Of a DNA stretch of 64,000 bases, positions 29,586 to 37,058 are shown one piece after another; positions within the stretch are counted from its first letter, which is position 1, and every line of letters begins with the position of its first letter. The position numbers and the translations under genes are program-made. A model generated the notes under the pieces. The model was not told the DNA's origin, ran no database searches, and was given only the letters and a program-made list of their open reading frames with translations. The DNA comes from Chelativorans sp. AA-79 (GTDB lineage: Bacteria; Pseudomonadota; Alphaproteobacteria; Rhizobiales; Rhizobiaceae), in contig NZ_CP120361.1 of the NCBI RefSeq assembly GCF_029457495.1, forward strand, positions 4,232,001-4,296,000. The letters run 5' to 3'.

Positions 29586-30518
29586 ATGAGAAACGAACAA
29601 GAGGACGGCTTGGAGCCCCACCACTCCTCATCCCCGACCGATCACCTCATTACCGAACTCCAGCTGTATGGCTGGCGTCCCTTCCAGGACGAGCCCGATC
29701 CGCGGCCGCTGCCCGAGGGCAGTGAGGTCGCCGGAGCCGTGGCCGATATCTTCGACGCTCTCGTCACTACCCTTGGCGACACCCGGCTCGAACCCGACCT
29801 CGACGAACTGCTCTGGGGAACGGTCAACCTCTTCCATCGCGCCACCAGCCGGATCGAGCGCGAACTGGACGACAACGAGCTGGCGCAGCGTCAGCTTCAA
29901 CGCGAACAGGACGGCACCGAGGTCAAGGCCGTGGAGTTGGAGCGCCTGACGGCCGAAGGCCAGACGCTGATCGAGCGCCGCGACGCCTTCGAGTTGATGC
30001 GCGACCAGGCGGCTGAGCACTTTGAACGCCACACCGGAACGCCGTGGCGGCCGCGCTCCGGTTCGATGGTCAACCATCGCAACCTGACCTCGGCGATGAT
30101 CGACTCCCGAGACTTCCTCGCCGCGAAGCGCCGAACCGAGGCCGAGGTGATGCTGCCCGCGGGTCCCAAGGTTGCCTTCACCGGCGGGCTCGACTTCAAC
30201 GACCACCGGCTGGTCTGGGACATGCTCGACAAGGTCCTCATCAAGCACCCTGACCTGGTGCTGCTGCACGGTGGCTCGCCCAGGGGCGCCGAGCTGATCG
30301 CCGCCAAATGGGCCGACAACCGCAAGGTGCCCCACATCGCCTTCAAGCCCGACTGGGACAAGCACGGCCGCGCCGCGCCCTTTAAGCGCAACGACGCCAT
30401 GCTGGAGACGCTGCCAGTCGGGGTCATCGTCTTCCCCGGCACCGGTATCCAGGAGAACCTCGCCGACAAAGCCAGGAAGCTTGGCATTCCGGTCATGAAG
30501 TTCTCCGGCAGCGCGTGA
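29586..30518 (+). CDS. DUF2493 (SLOG-superfamily) protein
   Basis: This 310-residue protein has a helical N-terminal half (1-170) and a C-terminal Rossmann-like DUF2493/YspA domain (about 185-305). The domain contains VAFTGGLDFNDHRLVW, LLHGGSPRGAELIAAKWA and VIVFPGTGIQENLADKA. SLOG domains bind nucleotide-type ligands and appear in mobile-element and defence proteins; the exact ligand here is unknown. GAAGGAG precedes the ATG. It closes the early block of the island. Confidence 0.85.
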   Translation: MRNEQEDGLEPHHSSSPTDHLITELQLYGWRPFQDEPDPRPLPEGSEVAGAVADIFDALVTTLGDTRLEPDLDELLWGTVNLFHRATSRIERELDDNELAQRQLQREQDGTEVKAVELERLTAEGQTLIERRDAFELMRDQAAEHFERHTGTPWRPRSGSMVNHRNLTSAMIDSRDFLAAKRRTEAEVMLPAGPKVAFTGGLDFNDHRLVWDMLDKVLIKHPDLVLLHGGSPRGAELIAAKWADNRKVPHIAFKPDWDKHGRAAPFKRNDAMLETLPVGVIVFPGTGIQENLADKARKLGIPVMKFSGSA

Positions 30519-30726
30519 GCGCTGCCGTCACCCTTAATCTTGAAACGGGGGGTGTAACGTCCCTTCGAAGGCACCGCGAAGGCGGTTTGCGGCGGTCTTC
30601 TTGATGATCCGCCCATCGCTTCTTCTTAGCCGATCGCGAAATTGCTGAAAGCTGAGATATAGCGACGGCTTCCGCTCGGTCCGAGAACGACGCATCTCGG
30701 CACAAGCCGCTCCATCCCACATACGA

Positions 30727-31961
30727 TCATAATGTTGCGTTTGATCGTCTGAAAACTGCCCAGAGCCCGACGAGCATCAGCCCACCGGCCAGTAAAAACG
30801 TCAGCCGCATCCCGTTCGCGATCGCAGCAGGGGTTGCCCCCTCGAAGTTGCTTGTACCAACGCCAAGAGCGAAAACGCCGCCCATCACGGACGCTCCCAG
30901 AATGAGGCCGAGGTTTCGCGACAGGCTGAGCAACCCCGACACCACGCCGCGCCGGTCTTTGGGAATATCCGCCATGACTGCCGTGTTGTTGCTGGCCTGA
31001 AAGAGCTGGTAGCCCGGCGTCAAAACGGCGATGGCCAGGATATATCCGACCGTGCCGAACTGTGCCGGCAGGGTTGCCAGAAGGAATGCACCGGCGGCGA
31101 GCATGGTCAGGCCGACCGCGAGAATGCTGTGAGTGCCCCATCTGTCGACGGCCTGTCCGGACGGCACGCCGCTGAAGATCGAGATCAGCGGCCCGATCGA
31201 CATGATCAGGCCGACTGGCATCTCGCTCAGGCCCAAGCCAATGCCGAGATAGAACGGGCCGACCACCAGCGTCGTCATCATGACGGCCGCGACAAGCAGG
31301 TTCACGGAAATATTTGGCAGCAGCCCTCTCGTCCATATCCACGCCACGCATGGTCCAGCCGACGGAGGTGCGGCCCGGCCCCTGTCGGATGGCAGTGACC
31401 TGAATGCCAGGATCAGGGCGAGCAGTGCGAGAGGAACCTGCGCGAGGAAAATACCCGGCCAACCGCTCGCCGATAGCAGCACGCCGCCGAGTGAGGGGCC
31501 GAGAGCTGTTCCGAGCGCCGACACCGTGCCCAGCAGGCCCATGGCGCGCCCGATGCGCTCCTCGCTCGCTGTTTCACGCGCGAGCGCAAGGGTCAACGTC
31601 ATCAGGAACGCCGCGCCGACGCCTTGGAGTGCTCTCGCCCCGATCAGAAGCCAAAGGTTCGAAGCCAGACCGCAAAGCAGCGAAGCCACGCAAAACAGAG
31701 CGAGGCCCGCAAGGTGCATGCGCGTCAGCCCATACAGGTCGCCAAGCCTTCCGACGAAGGCGACCGAGACAGTCATGGCCGCGAGATAGGTGATAACCAC
31801 CCATTGGACGTGGTGGAACGGCGCAGAGAACGCTTCAGCCAGCGTCGGCAGGGCAATATTGGCGATGCTCGTGCAAGCGACGCCAGCAGCATCGAGAGCG
31901 CCAATGTCACCGTGACGCCGCGGTCGGTTTCCCTCAATGCGGTCGATCCTGCTTGCTCCAT
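30727..31961 (-). pseudogene. MFS drug transporter with a frameshift in the first membrane helix
   Basis: The minus strand encodes an MFS (EmrB/QacA-like) transporter with GRLGDLYG after helix 2 and about 12 membrane segments, but in two frames. The natural start MEQAGSTALRETDRGV at 31961 reads VTLALSMLLASLA. Homology then continues as TSIANIALPTLAEAF in the next frame from about position 31875. A single missing base in the LA-TSIAN stretch explains this. It is either a real mutation or a sequence error; the downstream 380 residues look intact. It is divergent from a MerR-type regulator. Confidence 0.7.
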
Positions 31962-32008
31962 GCCCTTTTCCTCTTGTCGGAAACGCTGTGAGCAGGCAGA
32001 GTACGAAT

Positions 32009-32022
32009 TCAAGTCGACTTGA
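32009..32022. promoter_or_regulatory. Perfect palindrome between the MFS gene and the MerR gene
   Basis: TCAAGTCGACTTGA is a 14-bp perfect palindrome, flanked on the right by GG to give ACTTGAGG. It resembles MerR/SoxR-type operators, which have ACTTGAGG half-sites. It lies 9 bp before the regulator start, so autoregulation and control of the divergent transporter are likely. Confidence 0.5.
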
Positions 32023-32030
32023 GGTCAAGC

Positions 32031-32471
32031 ATGAAGTTTCTCGACATTGGCGAGGTGTCGACGAAGACCGGGATACGCCCTTCGGCGCTTCGCTATTACG
32101 AGGAGGTCGGGCTGATCTCTTCGGTCTCCCGCAACGGCCTGCGCCGCCAGTTCCCGTTTGAAGTGCTGCTGCAGCTAAAACTGATCACGATGGGCAAAAC
32201 GGCCGGCTTCTCGCTGGAAGAGATAGCAGGTATGTTCGGTAGAGACGGCACGCCGGAGCTGCCACGCGATGTACTGCATGCGAAAGCAGACGAGCTGGAT
32301 CGGAAGATTCGCGAACTCGCCGCGTTGAGGGACACATTGCGTCATGTTGCCGATTGTCCTGCACCCTCCCACATGGAATGCCCGACCTTCAGGCGCCTCG
32401 TGGACGTGGCCGGTCGGTGGGCCGGCACGCGTGCCGGGCATCCTAGGGCAAAAAGGGGCGGCAGATCATGA
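32031..32471 (+). CDS. MerR-family transcriptional regulator
   Basis: This 146-residue protein has an N-terminal MerR winged helix-turn-helix (around 1-70: FLDIGEVSTKTGIRPSALRYYEEVGL) and a dimerisation coiled coil (around 80-110). Its C-terminal tail carries two cysteines in DCPAPSHMECP. The cysteines do not form the SoxR CxxCxxxC-type cluster motif. It probably regulates the adjacent divergent MFS gene through the palindrome at 32009. The ATG at 32031 was preferred over an upstream TTG inside the palindrome. Confidence 0.85.
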   Translation: MKFLDIGEVSTKTGIRPSALRYYEEVGLISSVSRNGLRRQFPFEVLLQLKLITMGKTAGFSLEEIAGMFGRDGTPELPRDVLHAKADELDRKIRELAALRDTLRHVADCPAPSHMECPTFRRLVDVAGRWAGTRAGHPRAKRGGRS

Positions 32472-32578
32472 GCACCCGCCGCACAGCAGCCATCGAACTA
32501 CCGATCCGAACCGATCATTTCGGAACACGGTCGGAGTATCGCGGGGCCTCGGCGTTCCTATGCCATATCCAGCCCTGA
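32468..32578 (+). CDS. Possible small coupled ORF, perhaps a gene remnant
   Basis: An ATG overlapping the MerR stop (ATGA) opens a 36-codon frame starting MSTRRTAAIELPIRTDHFG and ending HIQP. No family was recognised. It may be the stub of a gene lost in the following non-coding stretch. Confidence 0.25.
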   Translation: MSTRRTAAIELPIRTDHFGTRSEYRGASAFLCHIQP

Positions 32579-33083
32579 AGCGGAGCTCGTCGCCGTCATC
32601 GTCGATCTCTGCCTATAGCGCAACTGCCATCTGATCTCCTCCATTCGGCACATTGTCCGGCTGCCCTGGTCAGCCCCTTCAGTCTTCCTGCATGGAGTGC
32701 CGTGCATCGAACCCATTGAATGGAGATGCTACGGTGCCTTCCATCCCTCACTGCGATTGGCGGCCTTCGCTGTCCCGGCCCTTTCACCTGCGATGGGAGA
32801 TAGGGCGCCAGCACGTTGGAGAGCGGATCGTGCTGAACAGTTGAGTTTCGGAGCCATGCCCGATGGCCGGGCCGGCAAGGACGATGGGGCTGCTGTCGTC
32901 TCCGAGAAGCTCCGCCGCAGGACTAACCCCTCCGACTGACTGATCCCCTAAGCCTGAGCGGCTGCCGGCAGCAACCACCAAGATTCCGGCCGTGTTGCCG
33001 CTGAAGCGACTGCCCGCCCCACACCGGAACTTGGCGGCGAGCCTTCGGTTGCAACCGGCCTCCATCGGGCTTGGCCGGGGCTC
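32579..33083. other. About 500 bp without a supported gene
   Basis: Short frames here lack ribosome sites and have arginine-rich or incoherent products. The composition still resembles coding DNA in places, so decayed genes between the MerR regulator and ssb are possible. Confidence 0.4.
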
Positions 33084-33127
33084 GTCGGAGGGATGGTCCC
33101 TCGGACGGAAGCAACGGAGACAGAAAA
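33084..33127 (+). promoter_or_regulatory. Hairpin leader of ssb
   Basis: GTCGGAGGGA (33084-33093) pairs with TCCCTCGGAC (33097-33106) with one mismatch, followed by CGGAGACA with the ribosome site and the ATG. The CGGAGACA block is the same as in the ardC leader. Confidence 0.45.
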
Positions 33128-33532
33128 ATGCAGAACATCGTCATTCTCGCCGGCAACATCGGCCAGGACCCCGAGACCGTCACCACACAGGGCGGCACCC
33201 ACATCACTCGTTTCACGCTGGCCACCTCACGGCCCCGTTATGCCGACGGCAAGGTGCTCCGGGACGAGAACGGCTACCGGGTTCAGGACACCGAATGGCA
33301 CCGCATCACCTGCTTCAATGGCCTCGGCAAGACGGTCCAGGAACACTGCGGCAAGGGCATGAAGGTGCTGGTGCGCGGCCGCATCCACTACACGAAGTGG
33401 ACCGACCAGGACGGCAATGACCGCTACGGATGCGAGATCATCGCCGAGACGGTGGATTTCCTCAGCCGGGCCAAGCAGGCGGAAAGCCAGAGCAGCAGCC
33501 AACCCGACCACGATGACGAGATACCCTTCTGA
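33128..33532 (+). CDS. ssb: Single-stranded DNA-binding protein of the island
   Basis: This 134-residue SSB has one OB fold (NIVILAGNIGQDPE, EWHRITCFNGLGKTVQEHCGKGMKVLVRGR) and the acidic C-terminal tip DDEIPF that recruits other replication proteins. It is shorter than the usual chromosomal SSB because the glycine-rich linker is reduced. Conjugative elements carry their own SSB to coat the transferred strand. The start at 33128 fits the SSB N-terminus; the frame is open further upstream. Confidence 0.93.
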   Translation: MQNIVILAGNIGQDPETVTTQGGTHITRFTLATSRPRYADGKVLRDENGYRVQDTEWHRITCFNGLGKTVQEHCGKGMKVLVRGRIHYTKWTDQDGNDRYGCEIIAETVDFLSRAKQAESQSSSQPDHDDEIPF

Positions 33533-33603
33533 GCGGTTCGAATCGAGGCCCGGCGGCGCAAGCTGCCGGGCTCTCCTCATATTCGCACCCTTTCCGCTCG
33601 GGC

Positions 33604-34038
33604 CTAGCCGCAGGAGATGCTGGTGATCGCCCGAAAATCTTTGTCGTAGAACACGTTCATCCGCTCGCGGCCGAGATCCGATATCACCGCGCAGGTCGAA
33701 CATGCCAGGCGCCATGTGGCGCCGGCGGGCTTGTCGGGAAGAGCATCGAGCGGCTGGCCGACAAGGCGCTGAAACTGCGACGCCCGGCACTGGTCCCCAA
33801 AATAGTATTTGCGCGATCTGTCGGCGCTCTCGGCGATCCAGGTCATGGGATCAAGCGGATGATTGCGGATCGTGGAACCCTCCGGCGCCCAATAGGTGAA
33901 AGGCGGCGGCGGATCGGCCTCCATCACCACCTTCGGCTCAACAAGCAGCACAGGCTCGGCGTCCTGCGCCACGGCGCACCCCGACGCCGCGAGCACAGTT
34001 ATAACGACGACAACGGGTATTGCAGGAAGGAACTGCAA
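33604..34038 (-). CDS. Lipoprotein with a peptidase-inhibitor I78-like domain
   Basis: This 144-residue precursor has a lipobox AASGC at the end of its signal peptide (Cys21). A short Pro-rich segment follows. The C-terminal domain has GDQCRASQFQRLVGQPLDAL and closes with NVFYDKDFRAITSISCG, the pattern of I78 inhibitors such as those of secreted serine proteases. It is the only minus-strand gene in this part of the island. The nearby subtilase IetS is cytoplasmic, so a link to it is unlikely. Confidence 0.75.
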   Translation of the reverse strand: MQFLPAIPVVVVITVLAASGCAVAQDAEPVLLVEPKVVMEADPPPPFTYWAPEGSTIRNHPLDPMTWIAESADRSRKYYFGDQCRASQFQRLVGQPLDALPDKPAGATWRLACSTCAVISDLGRERMNVFYDKDFRAITSISCG

Positions 34039-34471
34039 TCCTGATCCTCCTGGACGGTATTGCGCTGGCCGCGCCTATCATTGGCCTTGAGACACCGGCT
34101 AGCCCGCAATCACGGCGTCAAAACGGCAACACGGCAGCGTTTTGGCCCCGCATCGACATGTTCGTAGGCCGCGCTGTTCGTGAACACCATGGTGACGCGG
34201 AAGACGTCGATCGACGGCACTATGATTGCAGATCAAGCCTTCGGGCAGCGCACCCAAGGGCATGTCCGGCTCCGGTTGCCGGGAAGCGAACCCGCTCTTT
34301 GAGGCTTACCTTGGTTCCAATCACGGCCTTCCACGATCAACCCCAAGGGGTCGGACTATGCAGAGCATGCCGCCGCTGCGGTGAACCTCAGCGGTGACCG
34401 CGGCCGCGCTTGAAACACATCGGCGCCTGTCGAGCGGGAAGTCCTCCCGCCTCAAAACAGGAGCCGGAACA
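34039..34471. other. 433-bp gap, nothing supported
   Basis: No frame with a convincing start or protein was found, and no strong repeat was seen. It may hold the promoter of the lipoprotein gene and of the small gene at 34472. Confidence 0.4.
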
Positions 34472-34639
34472 ATGTCCTTCCCAGATGCACAAGCCTTCGC
34501 CCTCAGCCTCGCCGACACCCTGATGGTCTCCATCGTCATCTTCCGGGCCGGCGACGGCACGCACTCGGTGGTACCCGCGCCCGAATATGACGGCGACGAG
34601 GATGAAATCGTCAGCGAGATCGATCCCTTCGCGCCCTGA
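34472..34639 (+). CDS. Small acidic hypothetical protein
   Basis: This 55-residue frame starts MSFPDAQAFALSLADTLMV and ends with an acidic run DGDEDEIVSEIDPFAP. CAGGAG lies about eight bases before the ATG, supporting translation. No family was recognised. Small acidic proteins near transfer regulators can be antirestriction or regulator-binding factors, but that is only a thought. Confidence 0.5.
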   Translation: MSFPDAQAFALSLADTLMVSIVIFRAGDGTHSVVPAPEYDGDEDEIVSEIDPFAP

Positions 34640-34783
34640 GCGCGAAGGAACTGTGCGCTCAGGGCGCCTTTGCCCCGCCGGCGTCGACGGGTGGCGCTGA
34701 CGGCTTCAGTTCCCAAAATGAAGAACGAATCCGCCGATTAACGCACATCAAAAACTATTCCGGCAGATCTGGCCATATCCGAT

Positions 34784-34818
34784 TACCTAGTATATTGGGT
34801 GGAAGTATATTAGGTAGA
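34784..34818 (+). promoter_or_regulatory. Duplicated operator upstream of the Xre regulator
   Basis: AGTATATTGGGTGGA (34789-34803) and AGTATATTAGGTAGA (34804-34818) are tandem 15-bp repeats with 13 identities. The flanks also form a dyad TACCTAGTATAT / GTATATTAGGTA. The block is A/T-rich in a GC-rich island and sits 16 bp before the regulator start, so it is a strong candidate for an autoregulatory operator with overlapping promoter. Confidence 0.6.
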
Positions 34819-34834
34819 CGGCGACTTCTCCCGC

Positions 34835-35047
34835 ATGAGCTTACGGGAGAGAGTCGCACGCAATCTGCGCCGGCTGAGACAGGAGAAATCCATCTCGCAG
34901 GAGGAGCTTGCCCATCGTGCCCAGATCAACCGCAATTATGTCGGCATGGTCGAACGCGAGGAATATTCGATCTCTGTCGACAAGCTGGAGAAGCTTGCCG
35001 ATGCCCTTGGCGTCGATCCGGCGGAGTTCTTCCGGAGCGACGCCTGA
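34835..35047 (+). CDS. Small Xre-family regulator (QseC-like position)
   Basis: This 70-residue protein is almost entirely an HTH_3 domain: LRERVARNLRRLRQEKSISQEELAHRA, INRNYVGMVEREEYSISVDKLEKLADALGV, then a short acidic end. In Mesorhizobium ICEs an Xre-type protein, QseC, controls the antiactivator gene qseM. Here the order is Xre regulator, DUF2285 antiactivator and FseA-like activator, all on the same strand. The functional match is inferred from this context; the sequence alone only shows an Xre regulator. Confidence 0.82.
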   Translation: MSLRERVARNLRRLRQEKSISQEELAHRAQINRNYVGMVEREEYSISVDKLEKLADALGVDPAEFFRSDA

Positions 35048-35258
35048 TGCGCCCCGCCCGCCACGCATGGGAAAAGCAAAATATTCGTGGATATGGCGCC
35101 GCCGAAAACTCCCGATCACCGCAAAAACTGCGCCAATTCTCGCCATGGCGGCATGGTTTCATTCCGCGATTGCCGGATGCTTGCTGTCGCCAAGCTGTTG
35201 CGTTCATGATCGATAAAGCATCTATGAACAACACATGGGAGGACGTAAGGACAGGCGG

Positions 35259-35522
35259 ATGAACAAGCCCGACTTCCAGGACAGCCCGCCGCTGACGGTT
35301 CGGGTGAATGCCTACGATGAAGCGCACCTCGCCACCTACCTGCGCCTGCTGGACGCCGACGAGGAAGGCGCCGACTGGCGTGAAGTGGCGGAAATCGTCT
35401 TCGGTCTCGACGTTGCCGCCAATCCGGAGCACGCCAAACGCGTTCACGACAGCCATCTCGCCCGCGCCCGCTGGATGACCGAGAAGGGCTATCGCCACCT
35501 TCTCGAACCCCGCATGCAGTAA
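35259..35522 (+). CDS. qseM: DUF2285 protein, QseM-like antiactivator
   Basis: This 87-residue single-domain DUF2285 protein contains VNAYDEAHLATYLRLLDAD, GADWREVAEIVFGLD and HLARARWMTEKGYRHLL. DUF2285 is a variant helix-turn-helix domain. In ICEMlSymR7A the stand-alone DUF2285 protein QseM binds and inactivates the activators TraR and FseA. Size and context next to a split FseA support the same role. The ATG at 35259 was preferred over an upstream frame start at 35235. Confidence 0.8.
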   Translation: MNKPDFQDSPPLTVRVNAYDEAHLATYLRLLDADEEGADWREVAEIVFGLDVAANPEHAKRVHDSHLARARWMTEKGYRHLLEPRMQ

Positions 35523-35675
35523 CCGGTAGCCGTAAGCTGCTCCGCGTCGGAATCGATGACGCCGGAATGCTCAGCCGACGAAACAACAGCATTCCGATTA
35601 TCTGTCTATACCATCCTCAGCCCACCCCAATATTCGAATCAGCCTGAAGCCATCGATTGAGGCGGGGAGGAAGAC

Positions 35676-35999
35676 TTGAAACCACTGCACGACTGGCGAT
35701 CACCCCAATTCGAGGAACAACTGGGTCGTCTTGACCGCGGCGGTGTCGCCTTCGAGTTTCTGCGCCGCAACAAGGAATACCGGCGAGACTATGCCGAGAC
35801 ACTGGCAAGGATCGCCTCCGGCGGCACGGATGAGGCAGCAGAGATCGAGCGCCTATCCTGTCGCTGGGGGCTTTCCTTTCCCGGCGGACCCTTCTGTATC
35901 TGCCGCCTCCGCCCGCCCAATCTGGCGGGCCATACACTTCCCTGCCACACTCATTGTCAGAACTGTGCCCGACGGTTTCGAGGGATTGCCACTCCCTGA
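35676..35999 (+). CDS. fseA: FseA-like excision activator, N-terminal reading frame (Msi172-like)
   Basis: This frame starts at TTG with GGGGAGG six to ten bases upstream and encodes WRSPQFEEQLGRLDRGGVAFEFLRRNKEYRRDY, the DUF6499 transcription-regulator domain. After RWGLSFP (codon 69) homology stops; the frame then reads a 38-residue cysteine/arginine-rich tail that looks non-native. The rest of the protein continues in the +1 frame. In ICEMlSymR7A the equivalent ORFs msi172 and msi171 are joined by programmed +1 frameshifting to make FseA, which activates rdfS and so excision. The same two-frame layout is seen here. Confidence 0.8.
   Translation: MKPLHDWRSPQFEEQLGRLDRGGVAFEFLRRNKEYRRDYAETLARIASGGTDEAAEIERLSCRWGLSFPGGPFCICRLRPPNLAGHTLPCHTHCQNCARRFRGIATP
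35871..35886 (+). promoter_or_regulatory. Candidate +1 ribosomal frameshift site in fseA
   Basis: The zero frame reads CTT TCC TTT CCC GGC. Skipping G35883 after the CCC codon gives GCG GAC CCT and joins RWGLSFP to ADPSVSA, which is the expected uninterrupted family sequence. The pyrimidine run allows tRNA re-pairing one base forward (CCC to CCG). The exact slip codon is an inference. Confidence 0.6.
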
Positions 36000-36462
36000 T
36001 CCGCAAACGCTGCCCGCCGATGGCCAGCTTGCCAGGGATGGTCTCCACGCCCTTGTCGCTGACGATGATGGCGATCATCGACTGTGGTTTCCCGATGGTG
36101 ACGCACCGACCAAGTCGGCCATCGTTCTGCCCATCGACGAGCACTTCTTCTGGCGTCACCGTAATGCGGGCCGCTTTGTGCGAAGGCTTGAGGGAAAGCG
36201 ATCCGGCCTCTTGCCGCGCGCACAGCGCCTCACTGCCTTCCAGACCCATCGCGCAGCTCTCATGCTGCGTGCCTGGGACGGTATGGAAGCTGGCGCGTCG
36301 CGCCGCTTGATCGCTTCCGTCCTGCTTAATAGACAGGTAGAAACGTTGCGCGCCATCGAATGGCAGAACGCGTCGGAGCGCCGACGGCTCGCCCGCATCC
36401 TCAAGGCAGCGCGCGGACACATTGAGGGCGGCTATCTGCGCTGGCTGCGAATTCGCGGGTGA
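35884..36462 (+). CDS. fseA: FseA-like excision activator, +1 frame C-terminal part with DUF2285 (Msi171-like)
   Basis: This frame encodes ADPSVSAASARPIWRAIHFP followed by a long region ending in a DUF2285 domain (AQRLTAFQTHRAALMLRAWDGMEAGASRRLIA...ERRRLARILKAARGHIEGGYLRWL). It lacks its own convincing start and ribosome site near the junction and overlaps the N-terminal frame by 116 bp. Joined to the first 69 codons it gives a 261-residue protein, which is why both parts are read as one gene product. The coordinates give the segment used after the shift. Confidence 0.75.
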   Translation, partial: ADPSVSAASARPIWRAIHFPATLIVRTVPDGFEGLPLPDPQTLPADGQLARDGLHALVADDDGDHRLWFPDGDAPTKSAIVLPIDEHFFWRHRNAGRFVRRLEGKRSGLLPRAQRLTAFQTHRAALMLRAWDGMEAGASRRLIASVLLNRQVETLRAIEWQNASERRRLARILKAARGHIEGGYLRWLRIRG

Positions 36463-37058
36463 TCCGCGTGGGCAATTGTTTTCGACACCTAGGCGTCCTG
36501 CCAACCCGGATGGGCGTGCATCTCCGCCGACTCGCAGTGTTGCAGCTTGTGGCGTTGGAAACGTCTCAGATTTTTGGGAGTTTAGCGGCAGCAGAACACC
36601 AATATTGTGAAATGAACAGGTAGGTTTCGCACGGATTCTCTGGGGATTCTGCCCTCACCTGGCCAATGTGCTTCGGCTGCTTCGCGCCCCCACTTCAGCC
36701 GTTGGGGCAAACCTTGCCTCCCCCTAGAACCGGAAATCGCGGGGAACAGAATGTAGGCCGCCGTTCTCCGCGGCTCCCTCGAGAGGATTGGAGGAGAACC
36801 ATTCACTCGGCAGCGGAGATCCGAGGCACCCGCAGCACCGACGACCACCTAGATAAGTGCACGAAAGCGCCGTTGGCACCATCACTCAGAGATGTGTATG
36901 GTGTGGTCCTGATTCGATATTCAATATTGCTGGCATCATGGCTGGTGGGAACAGTGATCTGCGCTTGTAGACGCCGCATTTTACTCTGAGCCGCATAAGC
37001 TTCTTATGGTCAATTGCGGCGAGCGCTGCTACCCTCGCGAAAAATTGGTGGAGGCAGG
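36463..37058. other. 596-bp gap between fseA and ietA, no supported gene
   Basis: GC content drops here and no frame shows a plausible start plus domain. It probably marks the junction where the ietAS pair was inserted into the backbone and contains the ietA promoter. Confidence 0.4.

Noticed and set aside
34020..34397. 125-codon plus-strand frame overlapping the lipoprotein start
   Set aside because: No start context and an incoherent basic product; the minus-strand lipoprotein has a real signal peptide and lipobox.
35047..35262. Continuation of a longer frame across the Xre gene and qseM
   Set aside because: The frame that spans 34795-35262 is out of phase with both recognised domains and its product has no family features.
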